The position numbers and the translations under genes are program-made. A DNA stretch of 60,000 nt from Branchiostoma floridae (taxonomy: Eukaryota > Chordata > Leptocardii > Amphioxiformes > Branchiostomatidae), in NCBI RefSeq assembly GCF_000003815.2, contig NC_049984.1:26029338-26089337 (forward strand), in the 5' to 3' direction. Position 1 is the stretch's first letter. Each line of letters opens with the position of its first letter. Positions 1-9,700 of the stretch are shown here, piece by piece. The notes beneath the pieces are model-generated. The model worked only from the letters and a program-made list of their open reading frames with translations. It was not told the origin of the DNA and did not search any database.

Positions 1-289
1 GTCTGGCCAAACCGGTATCCAGCCCACGTCTGACTAACGATTTCTTAGACTTAGAGACTTCATTCTTTGAAACAGAATTGCAAACATAATATTTTCCCCA
101 AAAGTACAATGCATTTCTGTTACTCATAATGTTAACATAATGTTAGCCGTTTTAGATTTTCTGTAGCTAATTATTTAATAATAGTCCGTAGATTTGAAGG
201 ACTTTGTGGTTATCACAATTCCAAGCCTATGACTCTGTTGCCAATATTCTAAACCATTTGTTCTGTTTTTTTTAGCTGAGGGACCTCAG
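1..289. other. AT-rich non-coding stretch
   Basis: No open frame or repeat was recognised. It ends in a pyrimidine-rich tract before an AG near 276 that could be a 3' splice site for the following fragment, but the frame directly after that AG meets a stop. Confidence 0.4.
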
Positions 290-600
290 GGCAAAAGGTT
301 GACCAGGATTTCCTCAGTCCAGCAGACCTGAATTACCTGAGGAAAGCCAAGCCTGACCTCATGTCGGATGAAGAAACCGATGAGGAGCGGGAGAAAACAT
401 GGGTGGTCAGGCGACCATCCTAGCGGTCAAAGCGACTCACCAGGATCATTGACCGATGCCAGCCGACGGTGGAAGCCCTGATTGCAAAGAACCCTCATGC
501 TAGATACACTAGGATAAGGTCTACCGAACCTAGCAAAAGAGATGTGCCAGACGTACACTATGTAGGGAAGGGATACCTGAATGTTGGGCAGGGGGTGTAG
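290..600 (+). pseudogene. Broken transposon-type protein fragment (MSDEE / PSxRS family)
   Basis: One frame reads for about 100 codons with a single internal TAG at 421-423 and a final TAG at 598-600. The peptide includes DLMSDEETDEE, WVVRRPS, then a stop, then RSKRLTRIIDRCQ. I recall this acidic start followed by a P-x-W-R-S motif from dispersed multicopy invertebrate proteins linked to mobile elements. The internal stop falls exactly where that motif normally has Trp, so TGG to TAG is the likely lesion. No catalytic domain is visible, so the enzyme class is unknown. Family assignment is from memory; the stop is seen directly. Confidence 0.45.
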
Positions 601-915
601 ATAACAGTGAAGCACAAGAGGAAAGTGAGTTACAGGAGGGAGGTGAGGTAGTGCAAGAAAGTGAGGTGGAAGTGAAGTAGTGGAGGAAAGTGATTTATCG
701 GAGGGAAGTGACGTGTCGGAGGGACGTATGTGGTCAGAAGACGAGGGAGAAGATGGCATGGAAGATGGAGTACATCCACTTAGAGATGAGGAGACTGAAG
801 AGGATAGTGACAGTGAATTTTTGTTAATGTCATTGAAAACTACAGTGCATACCTTTCTGTCCTCCTTCTTTGGAAATAGGTTTCTACGTGCAGTGAGCAA
901 CAGATCTAGATAGTG
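601..915 (+). other. GA-rich acidic coding-like stretch
   Basis: A purine-rich segment that reads as Glu/Asp/Ser-rich peptide (for example MEESDLSEGSDVSEG at 680) and stops at 911-913. It is not in the frame of the preceding fragment. It may be the acidic linker of the same broken gene after an indel. The opposite strand is open too, but that is a Ser/Pro-rich shadow of the GA-rich composition. Confidence 0.3.
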
Positions 916-1447
916 TTGGCTAATAGTAAACATATTGAGTGCTGGAAAAATCCACTGACACCTAAGACATTCCTTTCTTAACCCAGGTACACTGTAGAGC
1001 ATGCAGCAGTAACAGCACTGACAGAATCCAGCCTCACAAAAAGCGTTAACAACATCGCCTCCCTAACACCGAAGGAAGAAGAGAACAAACAAGAACGTAC
1101 CAAACAACTAGGTCACTTTTTTCTTTATTTTTGCTCAATGTGTGAGTAAATTGTCCCAATTGAGTAAAGTTCTACTATAAGACCACCTATTACACGTATG
1201 ACTGATTACATGATCACAAATAATTTTACTTGTACTAATCAACACAGCTGCTGAGGGATTCTACAAGAACTGGGCAGCACCAGAGAAAAGGCAACGTGGA
1301 ACCCAACGTGGTAAGATTCTGCTGTTGATGCTTTTAACTATGAAATGGTTTTGTGCTCATCATATTGACTGAAGATTTAAAAAATTAGCAAACATAACCA
1401 AGGAGGTTTTACATAACAAGTAATGTCCTGTAAACGTTTTCTTTCAG
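916..1447. other. Stretch without recognised gene
   Basis: AT-rich sequence; nothing recognised beyond a polypyrimidine tract and CAG at 1439-1447 that could be a 3' splice site for the cysteine-rich piece that follows. Confidence 0.4.
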
Positions 1448-1548
1448 TTCAAGGAAGAAGACGGACACATAAGGGTCAGCAATGTGCAAACGGCTTATGC
1501 CACCAGCGTGCAGCACTGAGATGTGGAGCCAAGAAGTGTAGACAGTGA
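1448..1548 (+). pseudogene. Small Cys/Arg-rich exon-like piece
   Basis: After a good acceptor (TTTCTTTCAG) a short frame encodes GRRRTHKGQQCANGLCHQRA then LRCGAKKCRQ and a TGA. The evenly spaced cysteines (C-x4-C, then C-x4-C) look like a small zinc-binding motif of the type that ends some transposon proteins. No partner exon could be joined with certainty. Confidence 0.3.
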
Positions 1549-1613
1549 TGCTGTTGTGATGTGGGAGGTTATAGAAGTGCAAAATACAAGCTACAAGAGA
1601 TCGCACAATGCCC

Positions 1614-1656
1614 TCTCCGTGCATAGCTTAGTTAGCCGCTCGGCCTACACGTAACA
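1614..1656 (+). repeat. LTR-end-like direct repeat, left copy
   Basis: A ~41-base segment ending in GCTCGGCCTACACGTAACA. It is followed at 1657 by ATTGGTGGCAGCGG, which resembles the primer-binding-site context of Ty3/Gypsy elements directly after an LTR ending in CA. A diverged second copy lies at 2031-2070 (22 of the last 25 bases match). Confidence 0.5.
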
Positions 1657-1708
1657 ATTGGTGGCAGCGGTACAGCTCACGAGTTGTTGAACCACGCTTT
1701 CGTTGAAC

Positions 1709-2041
1709 ATGGCAGAACCACGTTTTCGCTTGCCGCCTTCCTTCGACGGGACAGGGGACTTCCAGCTCTGGGCCCAGCAGTTCGACGTGTGGGCCGACGC
1801 CCAGCAGCTGGACCAGGCCGCTCGCCTCCGCCAATTCCCAACTTACTTCACCGATCCGGCCTTCAGTTACTATGCCGAGCTGCCAGACGCCACGAAGGCC
1901 AACCTGCCTCTCCTCCGTGCTGCCATGGTAGGACCTTTCGGCCGCCCCATGCTGCTGGATGAGTTTCGTCGCGCCGCCAATACCAGACCACGACGCCCGG
2001 GCGAGAGCCTGTCTGTATACGCGGCGGACGTCTGTGCATAG
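1709..2041 (+). pseudogene. gag: Ty3/Gypsy-type gag N-terminal fragment
   Basis: The frame starts MAEPRFRLPPSFDGTGD and continues with QLWAQQFDVWADAQQ, RLRQFPTYFTDPAFSYY and RRPGESLSVYAADVCA before a TAG. This is the usual N-terminal gag layout of animal Gypsy retrotransposons (capsid precursor that packages the RNA); complete gags run several hundred residues and go on to a zinc knuckle and pol. Only about 110 residues remain. The GC-rich composition differs from the AT-rich flanks. The break falls in DVCA, where the TGTGCA of gag runs straight into the second copy of the flanking repeat, suggesting an internal deletion joined at short homology. Confidence 0.7.
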
Positions 2042-2070
2042 GTAATTAGCGGCTCGGCCTTTACGTAACA
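2031..2070 (+). repeat. LTR-end-like direct repeat, right copy
   Basis: Second copy of the 1614-1656 repeat, ending GCTCGGCCTTTACGTAACA. Its first bases overlap the last codons of the gag fragment (TGTGCATAG), marking the deletion junction. Confidence 0.5.
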
Positions 2071-2247
2071 CAAGTATCCAATAAGTTTCATTTCTGCAAC
2101 TACAGTTCTGGGTACCTCGCAAGTGTCACTTTTACAAGTACAATTATTAGGCTATAACACAATGTATTTGCTCATTTTGGTACTTTATCGTCAGGTTGAC
2201 CATCCCTGCAGAAGAAAATAATTCTTGTTTTTTTTTCTGAAATCAGG

Positions 2248-2840
2248 CGAAAATTAATGCGCGCGCTGATGTCATCCAGAAAATTTACATGCTGTGGCCT
2301 TAATCTTGGTAACGATGTCAACTTTTCACAATTCCCTCTTCGGGCCTATGAGAAAGCGGCCCAGTTCATCAGGGATAGGGGGAGACAAAAAGGGCACAAT
2401 CACCTGCCCGTTATGAAGATCACATGGGAGAACATTCTCATCGATACCATGCACATGTATGTACCTGTAGATGTGACTTGGGTTGAAATACACTTTGTGC
2501 AATCCAAAATGCAATGCAAGTATCATCATTTATGTTCAATAAAGCTTTCTTCCAGATATCTCAGGATAGGTGGAAAACTTCTCACACAGGTATGTTGTTG
2601 AGATTGTTTGGCAAGTCAATCATAATAAGAAATAGTCTACTTTTCCAGTACCATGTTCATTAGATAAATAAAAATCCGTAGTTCTTTCACTGTGACTAAG
2701 TGACATCCAAGACAAAGTGTATTTTCTTTTATATTTTAGCTGACTGGAGGGGCCATTGATCAGAACTGTGCTGCAAAGATGGACGGTAACAGGCTGACTT
2801 CGGGTGCGCCTGAACATTGTCATTACCGGACATTCTTTCG
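2248..2840 (+). pseudogene. Spliced transposase-like gene remnant (IDTMH / YLRIG exons)
   Basis: Exon one runs to 2456 and reads NFSQFPLRAYEKAAQFIRD through ITWENILIDTMH, then a GTATGT donor. After TTCCAG, a 34-nt exon (2556-2589) continues in phase as IYLRIGGKLLTQ and ends at another GTATGT. A third piece from about 2741, after TATTTTAG, reads LTGGAIDQNCAAKMDG in the same phase. The motif D-x-x-H-x-x-L-R-I recurs in multicopy invertebrate transposase-like proteins, but I cannot name the superfamily. The tiny middle exon has a paralogous copy at 27433-27470. The upstream end overlaps a GCGCGC-containing motif also found near 29140 and 36050. Confidence 0.45.
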
Positions 2841-3095
2841 TTTACTGGCTGGAGTCCTTTTTCGGCGTCACAACACAAACCTACTAAGGAACCATCACTG
2901 ATACATTCAAGATGCTGAGTTACATTAAAGCAACACGTCAGCTGTTTTGGGCAATTGCAGATCACATTATCCCCAAGCCCAACATCCTTCCCGCCCCTTC
3001 GCAGCTGCTGACACCAATTGAAAAGGTGTAAATGCATACTCTTCACCTAAAACAAGGACTTGGTTTGCTGTCCGAAGTGCCAGGAACCCAGAGTC
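2841..3095. other. Short stretch without recognised gene
   Basis: Nothing recognisable between two exon-like remnants. Confidence 0.3.
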
Positions 3096-3560
3096 TCAAA
3101 GTCACCCATACATCCCCATTGACACCCGTCTGAAGCAATGGATGTCAATCCCGGAAGTATCAAAGGCGTTACAAACACACCTCACTCCAGTCCAGCGTGT
3201 AAGTGTAAATTGCTTCCTTCCCACTGTCCGACCACTGACACAGTCACTGAGTGTTCAAAATGTCGCTCCATTGTTGGAACATTTTGGAAACTAATACAAA
3301 TAATGTATTCGACGTCCATGTCGTCCGACATGGGAGGTGTTTGTAGAAATATATGAGGAATGACTTGACCGCTTACAGGACCTAGCAGACCATCTGACAT
3401 GAACCCATTTCTGTCTCTACTTGTCGACGAGTTGCTGGAACTGGACAAGGGGGTCATGATGTACGATGGGTACCGGAAAGAGGTGTTCCTAATGCGAGCA
3501 GAGCTCCTGTGCACCATCACAGACATAACACTGCTTTTGCAGCAGATGACATTATCAAGG
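3096..3560 (+). pseudogene. EnSpm/CACTA (Tnp2-like) transposase exons
   Basis: Exon one ends IDTRLKQWMSIPEVSKALQ...HLTPVQR at 3198 with a perfect GTAAGT donor at 3199. After TTACAG, exon two (from 3379) reads DMNPFLSLLVDELLELDKG, VMMYDGYRKEVFLMRAELL and CTITD. This matches the conserved stretch of animal Tnp2-like proteins where a L-x-x-L-x-x-G-V motif precedes F-x-x-x-A-x-L-x-x-x-x-D. The next block of that family (the DLPAKAK region) is seen separately at 12.9 kb. Only this part survives, so it is a fragment. Family recall is good; exact boundaries are inferred. Confidence 0.5.
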
Positions 3561-5141
3561 TTTGTGCTGCATCATTAAAACATCACAATCTACATTATTA
3601 CGAGTATATCAATATCAGAAATATCACAGAGTGAAAAAATCGGGCGGGTCATTAACCCTTGATTATTGCACGTATATAGACTTGCAAGATTCACCACCAC
3701 AGAATCCTTCCTCTGGATGATCGAAGGTCAGCAGGCCCTGCTTATTCATAACCTACCTTCAACAGAAGATGGCAAATAATGTAAGTATTGTGGGGTTTTA
3801 TGTAAAATATATTATTATATTTTAGTTTCTGTTTGTTGATTGACAGGTTTTGGCTTTCACACTCTATAGTACCAGGCATAATGAAAGTATTATTTTCCAT
3901 AGGCATAATGAAAGTATACATAATTTCCCACTTTTTAGGTCACTGTTTGAAGTGCTGCCTGGTGTCTATTTGTAAGTTTATTTAGGTGATACAGACTTTA
4001 TAATGATACAAATGATAAGCATATCATATTGTGTGACCACTGGTTTTGTACCTCATTGCCAGCCTTTTTGCTATGCAAGAATGTCAACCAAGACTGTCTT
4101 TTAATATGTTCTGTAGACATGACACGGTGTGGGGTAAACGAGGGAAACCTCCCAGCCCTCATCTTAAGTACCACATCTGGACAGGAACTGGTTATATCAA
4201 CAAATGCAAGAAATGGTACGCAGTTGGCTATTTACTGAATCTATGTTGCCGTTGACAACTGATAAAAAGTACATAACCAACAAGTAAAGGTCTACATGAA
4301 AGTAACTCATGATCTGTATTTTATTCTTTAATACACTTCGTCGTATCCATTTTTGATTATACTGCTGCTGGGATCCCTGTCACAGGGGTAGGCAGCATGC
4401 TTACACTTCAGCATGCTTATACTACTCTCCCTCATTTTAATAGGAAACATGCAGATGCATGGTAGAGAAATTGAAGATGTGCTTGCAGCTGTTGAAAGTT
4501 GTAATTCATTTACCTGTACCTGTGATGTAGATACAGTGTTGTTTGTCAAGGAATCTCATCGCTGCCTGATGAGATGTATGTTGTCTGGATCTCTATATAA
4601 ACTAAATAGCAGTATAAAAAGCGTTTGAGAACTAAACGTGGTTGCCAGAGAATATGCTACATGCGACCGTATATCGTTGCCGTCACGAGGTATTTGGGAA
4701 GTATTAAAACGGACGGCGGGAATTACCAAGTTTGGCGAGAATGTTTAACGGGTACAGTGGGAACTACTGGATGCAGCGAGATTTTTTAGCCGCTACGGCC
4801 GGAATTGCCGGGTACGCCAGGATAGGAGTAACATGGGGTAATGTGTGTGACAACAGCTATAGTTATATTGTATGGTGCTCTACCACAACGCAACAGAGCC
4901 AAGAAGGGATTGCGGTGCGATGTACACATTAATAAAACAGCCATTTGCAAATATGACGGAAGATTTTATCAGTGACAAAACCTACTACCGTATGACTATG
5001 GCTACCATGAATAGTATGTCTTTCCATAACAATCCTGGCCTGTATCCTACATCAGCGGCAGAGAAAATCTGAGGTATTCAGAATATTGGGAAAATGTCGA
5101 GGTAAGACGAGTGGCCGTACTAAATCTACCAATATTTCCTC
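3561..5141. other. AT-rich stretch without recognised gene
   Basis: Several frames of 60-70 codons occur but none shows a known motif. A ~27-base tandem duplication (AGGCATAATGAAAGTAT core) sits near 3874-3927. Confidence 0.4.
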
Positions 5142-6436
5142 AGTATGGACCACTTGCTTCGGGACCGTCACCACCTCAGTATGGACGTCTCCACTTGCTT
5201 CGGGACAGTCACCACTTCAGTATGGACGTCACCACTTGCTTCAAGACAGTCACCACCTCAGTATGGACGTCCCCCACTTGCTTCGGGACAGTCATCACTT
5301 CAGTATGGACGTCTCCACTTGCTTCGGGACAGTCACCACCTCAGTATGGACGTCCCCACTTGCTTCGAGACAGTCACAACTTCAGTATGGACGTCACCAC
5401 TTGCTTCGGGACAGTCATCACTTCAGTATGGACGTCTCCACTTGCTTCGGGACAGTCACCACCTCAGTATGGACGTCCCCACTTGCTTCGAGACAGTCAC
5501 AACTTCAGTATGGACGTCACCACTTGCTTCGGGACAGTCATCACTTCAGTATGGACGTCACCACTTGCTTCGGGACAGTCACCACTTCAGTATGGACGTC
5601 TCCACTTGCTTCGGGACAGTCACCACCTCAGTATATATGGACGTCACCACTTGCTTCGGGACAGTCACCACTTCAGTATGGACGTCCCCACTTGCTTCGG
5701 GACAGTCACCACTTCAGTATGGACGTCCCCACTTGCTTCGGGACAGTCACCACTTCAGTATGGACGTCCCCACTTGCTTCGGGACAGTCACCACTTCAGT
5801 ATGGACGTCACCACTTGCTTCGGGACAGTCACCACTTCAGTATGGACGTCACCACTTGCTTCGGGACAGTCACCACTTCAGTATGGACGTCTCCACTTGC
5901 TTCGGGACAGTCACCACCTCAGTATATATGGACGTCACCACTTGCTTCGGGACAGTCACCACTTCAGTATGGACGTCCCCATTTGCTTCGGGACAGTCAC
6001 AACTTCAGTATGGACGTCCCCACTTGCTTCGGGACAGTCATCACTTCAGTATGGACGTCCCCACTTGCTTCGGGACAGTCACCACCTCAGTATATATGGA
6101 CGTCACCACTTGCTTCGGGACAGTCACCACTTCAGTATGGACGTCCCCACTTGCTTCGGGACAGTCACCACTTCAGTATGGACGTCCCCACTTGCTTCGG
6201 GACAGTCACCACCTCAGTATATATGGACGTCACCACTTGCTTCAGGACAGTCACCACTTCAGTATGGACGTCCCCACTTGCTTCGGGACAGTCACCACTT
6301 TAGTATGGACGTCTCCACTTGCTTCGGGACAGTCACCACCTCAGTATATATGGACGTCACCACTTGCTTCGGGACAGTCACCACTTCAGTATGGACGTCA
6401 CCACTTGCTTCGGGACAGTCACCACTTCAGTATGGA
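5142..6436 (+). repeat. 41-bp minisatellite array (left part)
   Basis: About 31 head-to-tail copies of a 41-bp unit beginning CAGTATGGACGTC and ending GGGACAGTCACCACTT. Units vary at CCCC/TCTC/CACC and CTT/CCT; some are 45 bp through insertion of ATAT after CAGTAT. Units 4-6 are repeated as units 7-9, a 123-bp higher-order repeat. Because 41 is not a multiple of three and the unit lacks forward stops in every phase, all three plus-strand frames stay open. The array continues into the assembly gap. Confidence 0.95.
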
Positions 6437-6861
6437 NNNNNNNNNNNNNNNNNNNNNNNNNNNNNNNNNNNNNNNNNNNNNNNNNNNNNNNNNNNNNNNN
6501 NNNNNNNNNNNNNNNNNNNNNNNNNNNNNNNNNNNNNNNNNNNNNNNNNNNNNNNNNNNNNNNNNNNNNNNNNNNNNNNNNNNNNNNNNNNNNNNNNNNN
6601 NNNNNNNNNNNNNNNNNNNNNNNNNNNNNNNNNNNNNNNNNNNNNNNNNNNNNNNNNNNNNNNNNNNNNNNNNNNNNNNNNNNNNNNNNNNNNNNNNNNN
6701 NNNNNNNNNNNNNNNNNNNNNNNNNNNNNNNNNNNNNNNNNNNNNNNNNNNNNNNNNNNNNNNNNNNNNNNNNNNNNNNNNNNNNNNNNNNNNNNNNNNN
6801 NNNNNNNNNNNNNNNNNNNNNNNNNNNNNNNNNNNNNNNNNNNNNNNNNNNNNNNNNNNNN
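6437..6861. other. Assembly gap (425 N)
   Basis: Run of N inside the 41-bp array; the true array length is unknown. Confidence 0.99.
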
Positions 6862-6886
6862 TCACCACTTCAGTATGGACGTCCCC
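6862..6886 (+). repeat. 41-bp minisatellite, last partial unit
   Basis: TCACCACTTCAGTATGGACG continues the repeat after the gap and then gives way to unique sequence. Confidence 0.85.
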
Positions 6887-6936
6887 ATCTTATCACTATA
6901 GACCCTAGCAACCTAATCTGCTTCACATTAATGCAG

Positions 6937-7261
6937 AACTCCTGGTTCAAGTCAAGAGACTGGAAGCGGAGAAAGCAGCCCTGAAAGACTGTGTGTGCTC
7001 TGAACTAGGTAGCCATCTGGAAACATGTCGACCAGGACCCGTCAAGCTCTCAGCAGCCTGATACCGACACGGAGGACCCGTCAATGAAGACAGCAGAATA
7101 TGTAGAAAGAGGTTCCTTTGGAAAGGTGTGTAAAGTGAATGTCCCTCTTGTAGGGGAAGTGGCATCCAAGTCATTTGAGGACAATGGAAGATTTGATAAG
7201 GACAAGACCAGGAAAGTTATTGAAAGAACTGAACATGTTAAGGGCACTCGAGGATACAATG
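6937..7261 (+). CDS. Exon-like: coiled coil plus kinase-like glycine loop
   Basis: After a possible acceptor (CATTAATGCAG) the frame reads LLVQVKRLEAEKAALKD, a short heptad-like coiled coil. After a one-base phase change it reads DPSSSQQPDTDTEDPSMKTA then EYVERGSFGKVCKVN and VASKSFEDNG, to a GTATGC donor at 7262. G-x-F-G-x-V followed by V-A-x-K resembles subdomains I-II of a protein kinase N-lobe, but the first glycine of the loop is replaced and the following sequence does not look like a kinase, so this is only a resemblance. Phase 1 at the end fits the exon at 7312. Confidence 0.4.
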
Positions 7262-7311
7262 GTATGCAGAAGATTTGAGATGTTTAAGATACCGCTATTG
7301 ATTCCCTACAG

Positions 7312-7394
7312 CTAGTACAGGCACAGGCAGTAGCAGACTGCCGGGTCTTGCTGGTGGCTATAGCAGAGCCATCAGCAGGCAGTGCGATAATTCG
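7312..7394 (+). CDS. In-phase exon 2 of the candidate gene
   Basis: An 83-nt open segment between CCCTACAG and GTAAGA. Joined to the preceding exon it reads ASTGTGSSRLPGLAGGYSRA then ISRQCDNS and ends in phase 0, which fits the exon at 8001. No domain recognised. Confidence 0.35.
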
Positions 7395-8000
7395 GTAAGA
7401 GTTTACGTTGATCAGTTAAGTTTGTCCTTCATGAAACGTGGGGGTATTCAAGGAGGCAAAAGAAATGAAAAATGAGGGAACTAGCGGACTACTATACTTT
7501 AACGACTCATTGTTGTGCATTTATTCGTTTTGTTTATCGGAAATCCGATGACTTTTTTTCATGTTCCAGTTAATTTAGTTGCCGGAAGTGTAAACTTTCC
7601 TGATACCTTATCATACTAACTAGACAGAATTATCCCTTACTGTAATACATGTTACGATATTGCCTACATAGATAAGACGACCAAGATCTTGGTGGGATAG
7701 AAAAGAAAGCGTAGACACCTATTTGCTACATTTGACATTGCTTTCTTCCCTGTTGTAAATAAGCTTGATGCTAGATCCAGAGTTCCAGGCCAGCGCACAG
7801 CAAACAGCATACTGGTGGGTGCCGTCCCCGGGGTCAAGCCAGGGAGATTCGGGTAAACCACTACCTTGCTACATAGTGTCACTCTTTTAAATAGTTTCGA
7901 TGTAAAGAGGTAAATCTATGTAAGATTTGACCAAATTCTTATGAATCGATATTAAAGTAGGCACTGGTCTTGTTCAACACAATATCTTCTCTCACTGCAG
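7395..8000. other. Probable intron; one further possible exon
   Basis: Mostly AT-rich. About 7761-7852 is open in two frames before GTAAAC at 7853, but its phase does not fit both neighbours, so I did not include it in the chain. Confidence 0.3.
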
Positions 8001-8818
8001 CTCGCACTGAGCTGGACCTTACCAGCTATGAAGGAAATGTCCTGGCAGTTTGTATTCCCGGCCAGACGTCTCGGCTACGAGCGACGGCTGGCAGTGTTTG
8101 AAGGTGAGCGGTCTACAAACCAACTGGTTCACTATGGAAATGTTGACATTCTTCTGTGTGTGACTCCGGAGGGCGTCATAAGGCAAACTCAATATTGATT
8201 GCCTTTCAGAACGCCTCCTGACCACACGTGGGTTCACAGACATGATGGACCTGGCCGAGGAAGCCATGGTCGGCGTCAGGCATGAAAGGTGAGAGAGCTG
8301 TTGATAAATTACATACCTTACTCTAAAGTTTGAAAAAAAAAAACCTCCTTAACCATGAAGGCTTGTAAGTCTTCTGCTGTTTCATAAAGCTTATGTTAGT
8401 GTTTCTGAATGTTGAACTTCGAGCTATTTCACTCTTTTCTTCTGAACTGTCTCCATATCATGTGATCAAGGTGAAAGACTCATTGGCTTGAATTATGCAT
8501 GCAGAAATGTTCAGCGAAAGGGGCACGTCTGTATCCTTAAGTTACATACGTATCACTAACATCGTTTCGCAGCTGTAACCTGCATACCTTGTTCGCTCCA
8601 ATTCTTACTGCGACTGTTACGGGAGCGTAAGTAGACAAGAGGTTGCGAAAGCAGTCCGGGTCAATTTATCAAATCATGACTGGATGATCTTAATCATTAC
8701 CAGTTTATCTTTGATATATTACTACGTATTCATGGAGTCCATCGTAGCAAAACTACTTTGCAGGGAACGGCGTCGCCAGTTTACGGCCACAAGGGATGGT
8801 CAAGATTTGGAGTTTCGC
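8001..8818 (+). CDS. Four in-phase exons of an unrecognised gene
   Basis: Exons 8001-8103, 8210-8288, 8573-8626 and 8764-8818 each have an AG acceptor and a GTGAG or GTAAGT donor, and their phases (1, 2, 2, 0) join without a stop. The peptide includes LPAMKEMSWQFVFPARRLGY, ERRLAVFE, ERLLTTRGFTDMMDLAEEAM, then after the 54-nt third exon, ERRRQFTATRDGQDLEFR. The 54-nt exon has equal phase at both sides and could be skipped. Upstream the exon ending at 7394 also joins in phase 0. I recognise no domain. The agreement of six consecutive exons is the argument for a real spliced gene; chance agreement is possible. Confidence 0.45.
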
Positions 8819-9089
8819 GTGAGTGCACTTGGTGTTTATAATAACACGGGCTAGTAGTAATAAGAAGATGATGATGTAAAGAGATGGGGTCTCTCCGGGA
8901 GTAATTAAGGAAGGCGTAACTTTTGTAAGTTTGACCAACACACTGCTTATCACCGCACAAAGAGTGAGAAAATTGTCGTTGAATTTTTTACTCACTCGGG
9001 TATTTTTTGTTTGCTATTGTATAGACCTCAGCTCTTAGCCTTGTATGTAAATGCTCCTAAACCATTCTTTGCAATGTTTCCATTTTCAG
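8819..9089. other. Probable intron
   Basis: AT-rich, bounded by the GTGAGT donor at 8819 and a TTTTCAG acceptor ending at 9089. Confidence 0.3.
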
Positions 9090-9302
9090 AAGAATTCAAC
9101 TTCAAATTACAGTGCGTTGTAAGGGCCACCATCACTGACACGTTTTACCGTGGCGGACAACCCAAGCAACTCGACAGCCATGAAGACCACGACAGCCGCC
9201 AGAGCGAGAGTTCGGAAAATGAGCGAGGGTAGCAGCGAAGATGAAGATGGTCACCAAAGTTCGGTCTCTGAAGATGAGGAGAGACAACACATCGACGACC
9301 CT
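9090..9302 (+). CDS. Exon-like acidic segment
   Basis: Two frames are open. One reads EFNFKLQCVVRATITDTFYR to SESSENERG and stops at 9232. The other reads MADNPSNSTAMKTTTAARA, KMSEGSSEDEDGHQSSVSED and runs into the tandem repeats at 9303. The Ser/Glu-rich second frame is the likelier protein because it continues into the repeat frame. No domain recognised. Confidence 0.3.
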
Positions 9303-9700
9303 GGCGTACAGAGAGGGCAGCAGACTACCCCCACCACCGGGCCACTGCGTCCTGGCGAGCCGCTTCAACCTCGTGAGGATCGCCGCTGCCCAGTCTACAG
9401 CCTTGCCGGGCAGAGAGAGCAGCAGACCACATCCACCATCGGGCGACTGCGTCTAAGCGAGTCGCTTCAACCTCGTACCCGTGAGGATCGCCGCTGCCCA
9501 GTCTAAAGCCTTGCCGAGCAAAGAAGGCAGCATACCAGACCCGCCACCGGGCGACCGCGCCTGGGCGAGCCGGGCCGTCAGCTACGTGATGACTGCCGCC
9601 GGTTACCGTACAAACCTACCGCACAGAGAGAGCAGCAGACCTCGCGCATCACACCCATCCCATCACCACCGGGCGACCGCGTCTGCAAGGATATAGATCC
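9303..9700 (+). repeat. Four degenerate ~105-bp coding tandem repeats
   Basis: The unit encodes a ~35-residue motif with QRxQQT, an Arg/Pro-rich middle and DRRCPVYSLA. Copies start near 9306, 9408, 9516 and 9623 and drift progressively. In copy 2 the Tyr codon of PVYS is TAA, so the frame is interrupted; copies 3 and 4 stay readable beyond it. GC content is well above the flanks. It appears to be a decayed repeat region of a protein, function unknown. Confidence 0.6.

Noticed and set aside
427-1002. Minus-strand Ser/Pro-rich 191-codon frame
   Set aside because: It mirrors the GA-rich acidic coding stretch on the plus strand; low complexity and no motif.
5086-6901. Long open frames of 400-600 codons across the minisatellite
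   Set aside because: They are a by-product of a 41-bp unit without stops in any forward frame, and partly run through N; nothing supports a protein.
7084-7278. Protein kinase domain
   Set aside because: Only the glycine-loop-like GSFGKV and VASK are present; the sequence that follows has no alpha-C Glu, HRD or DFG, so a kinase call is not justified.
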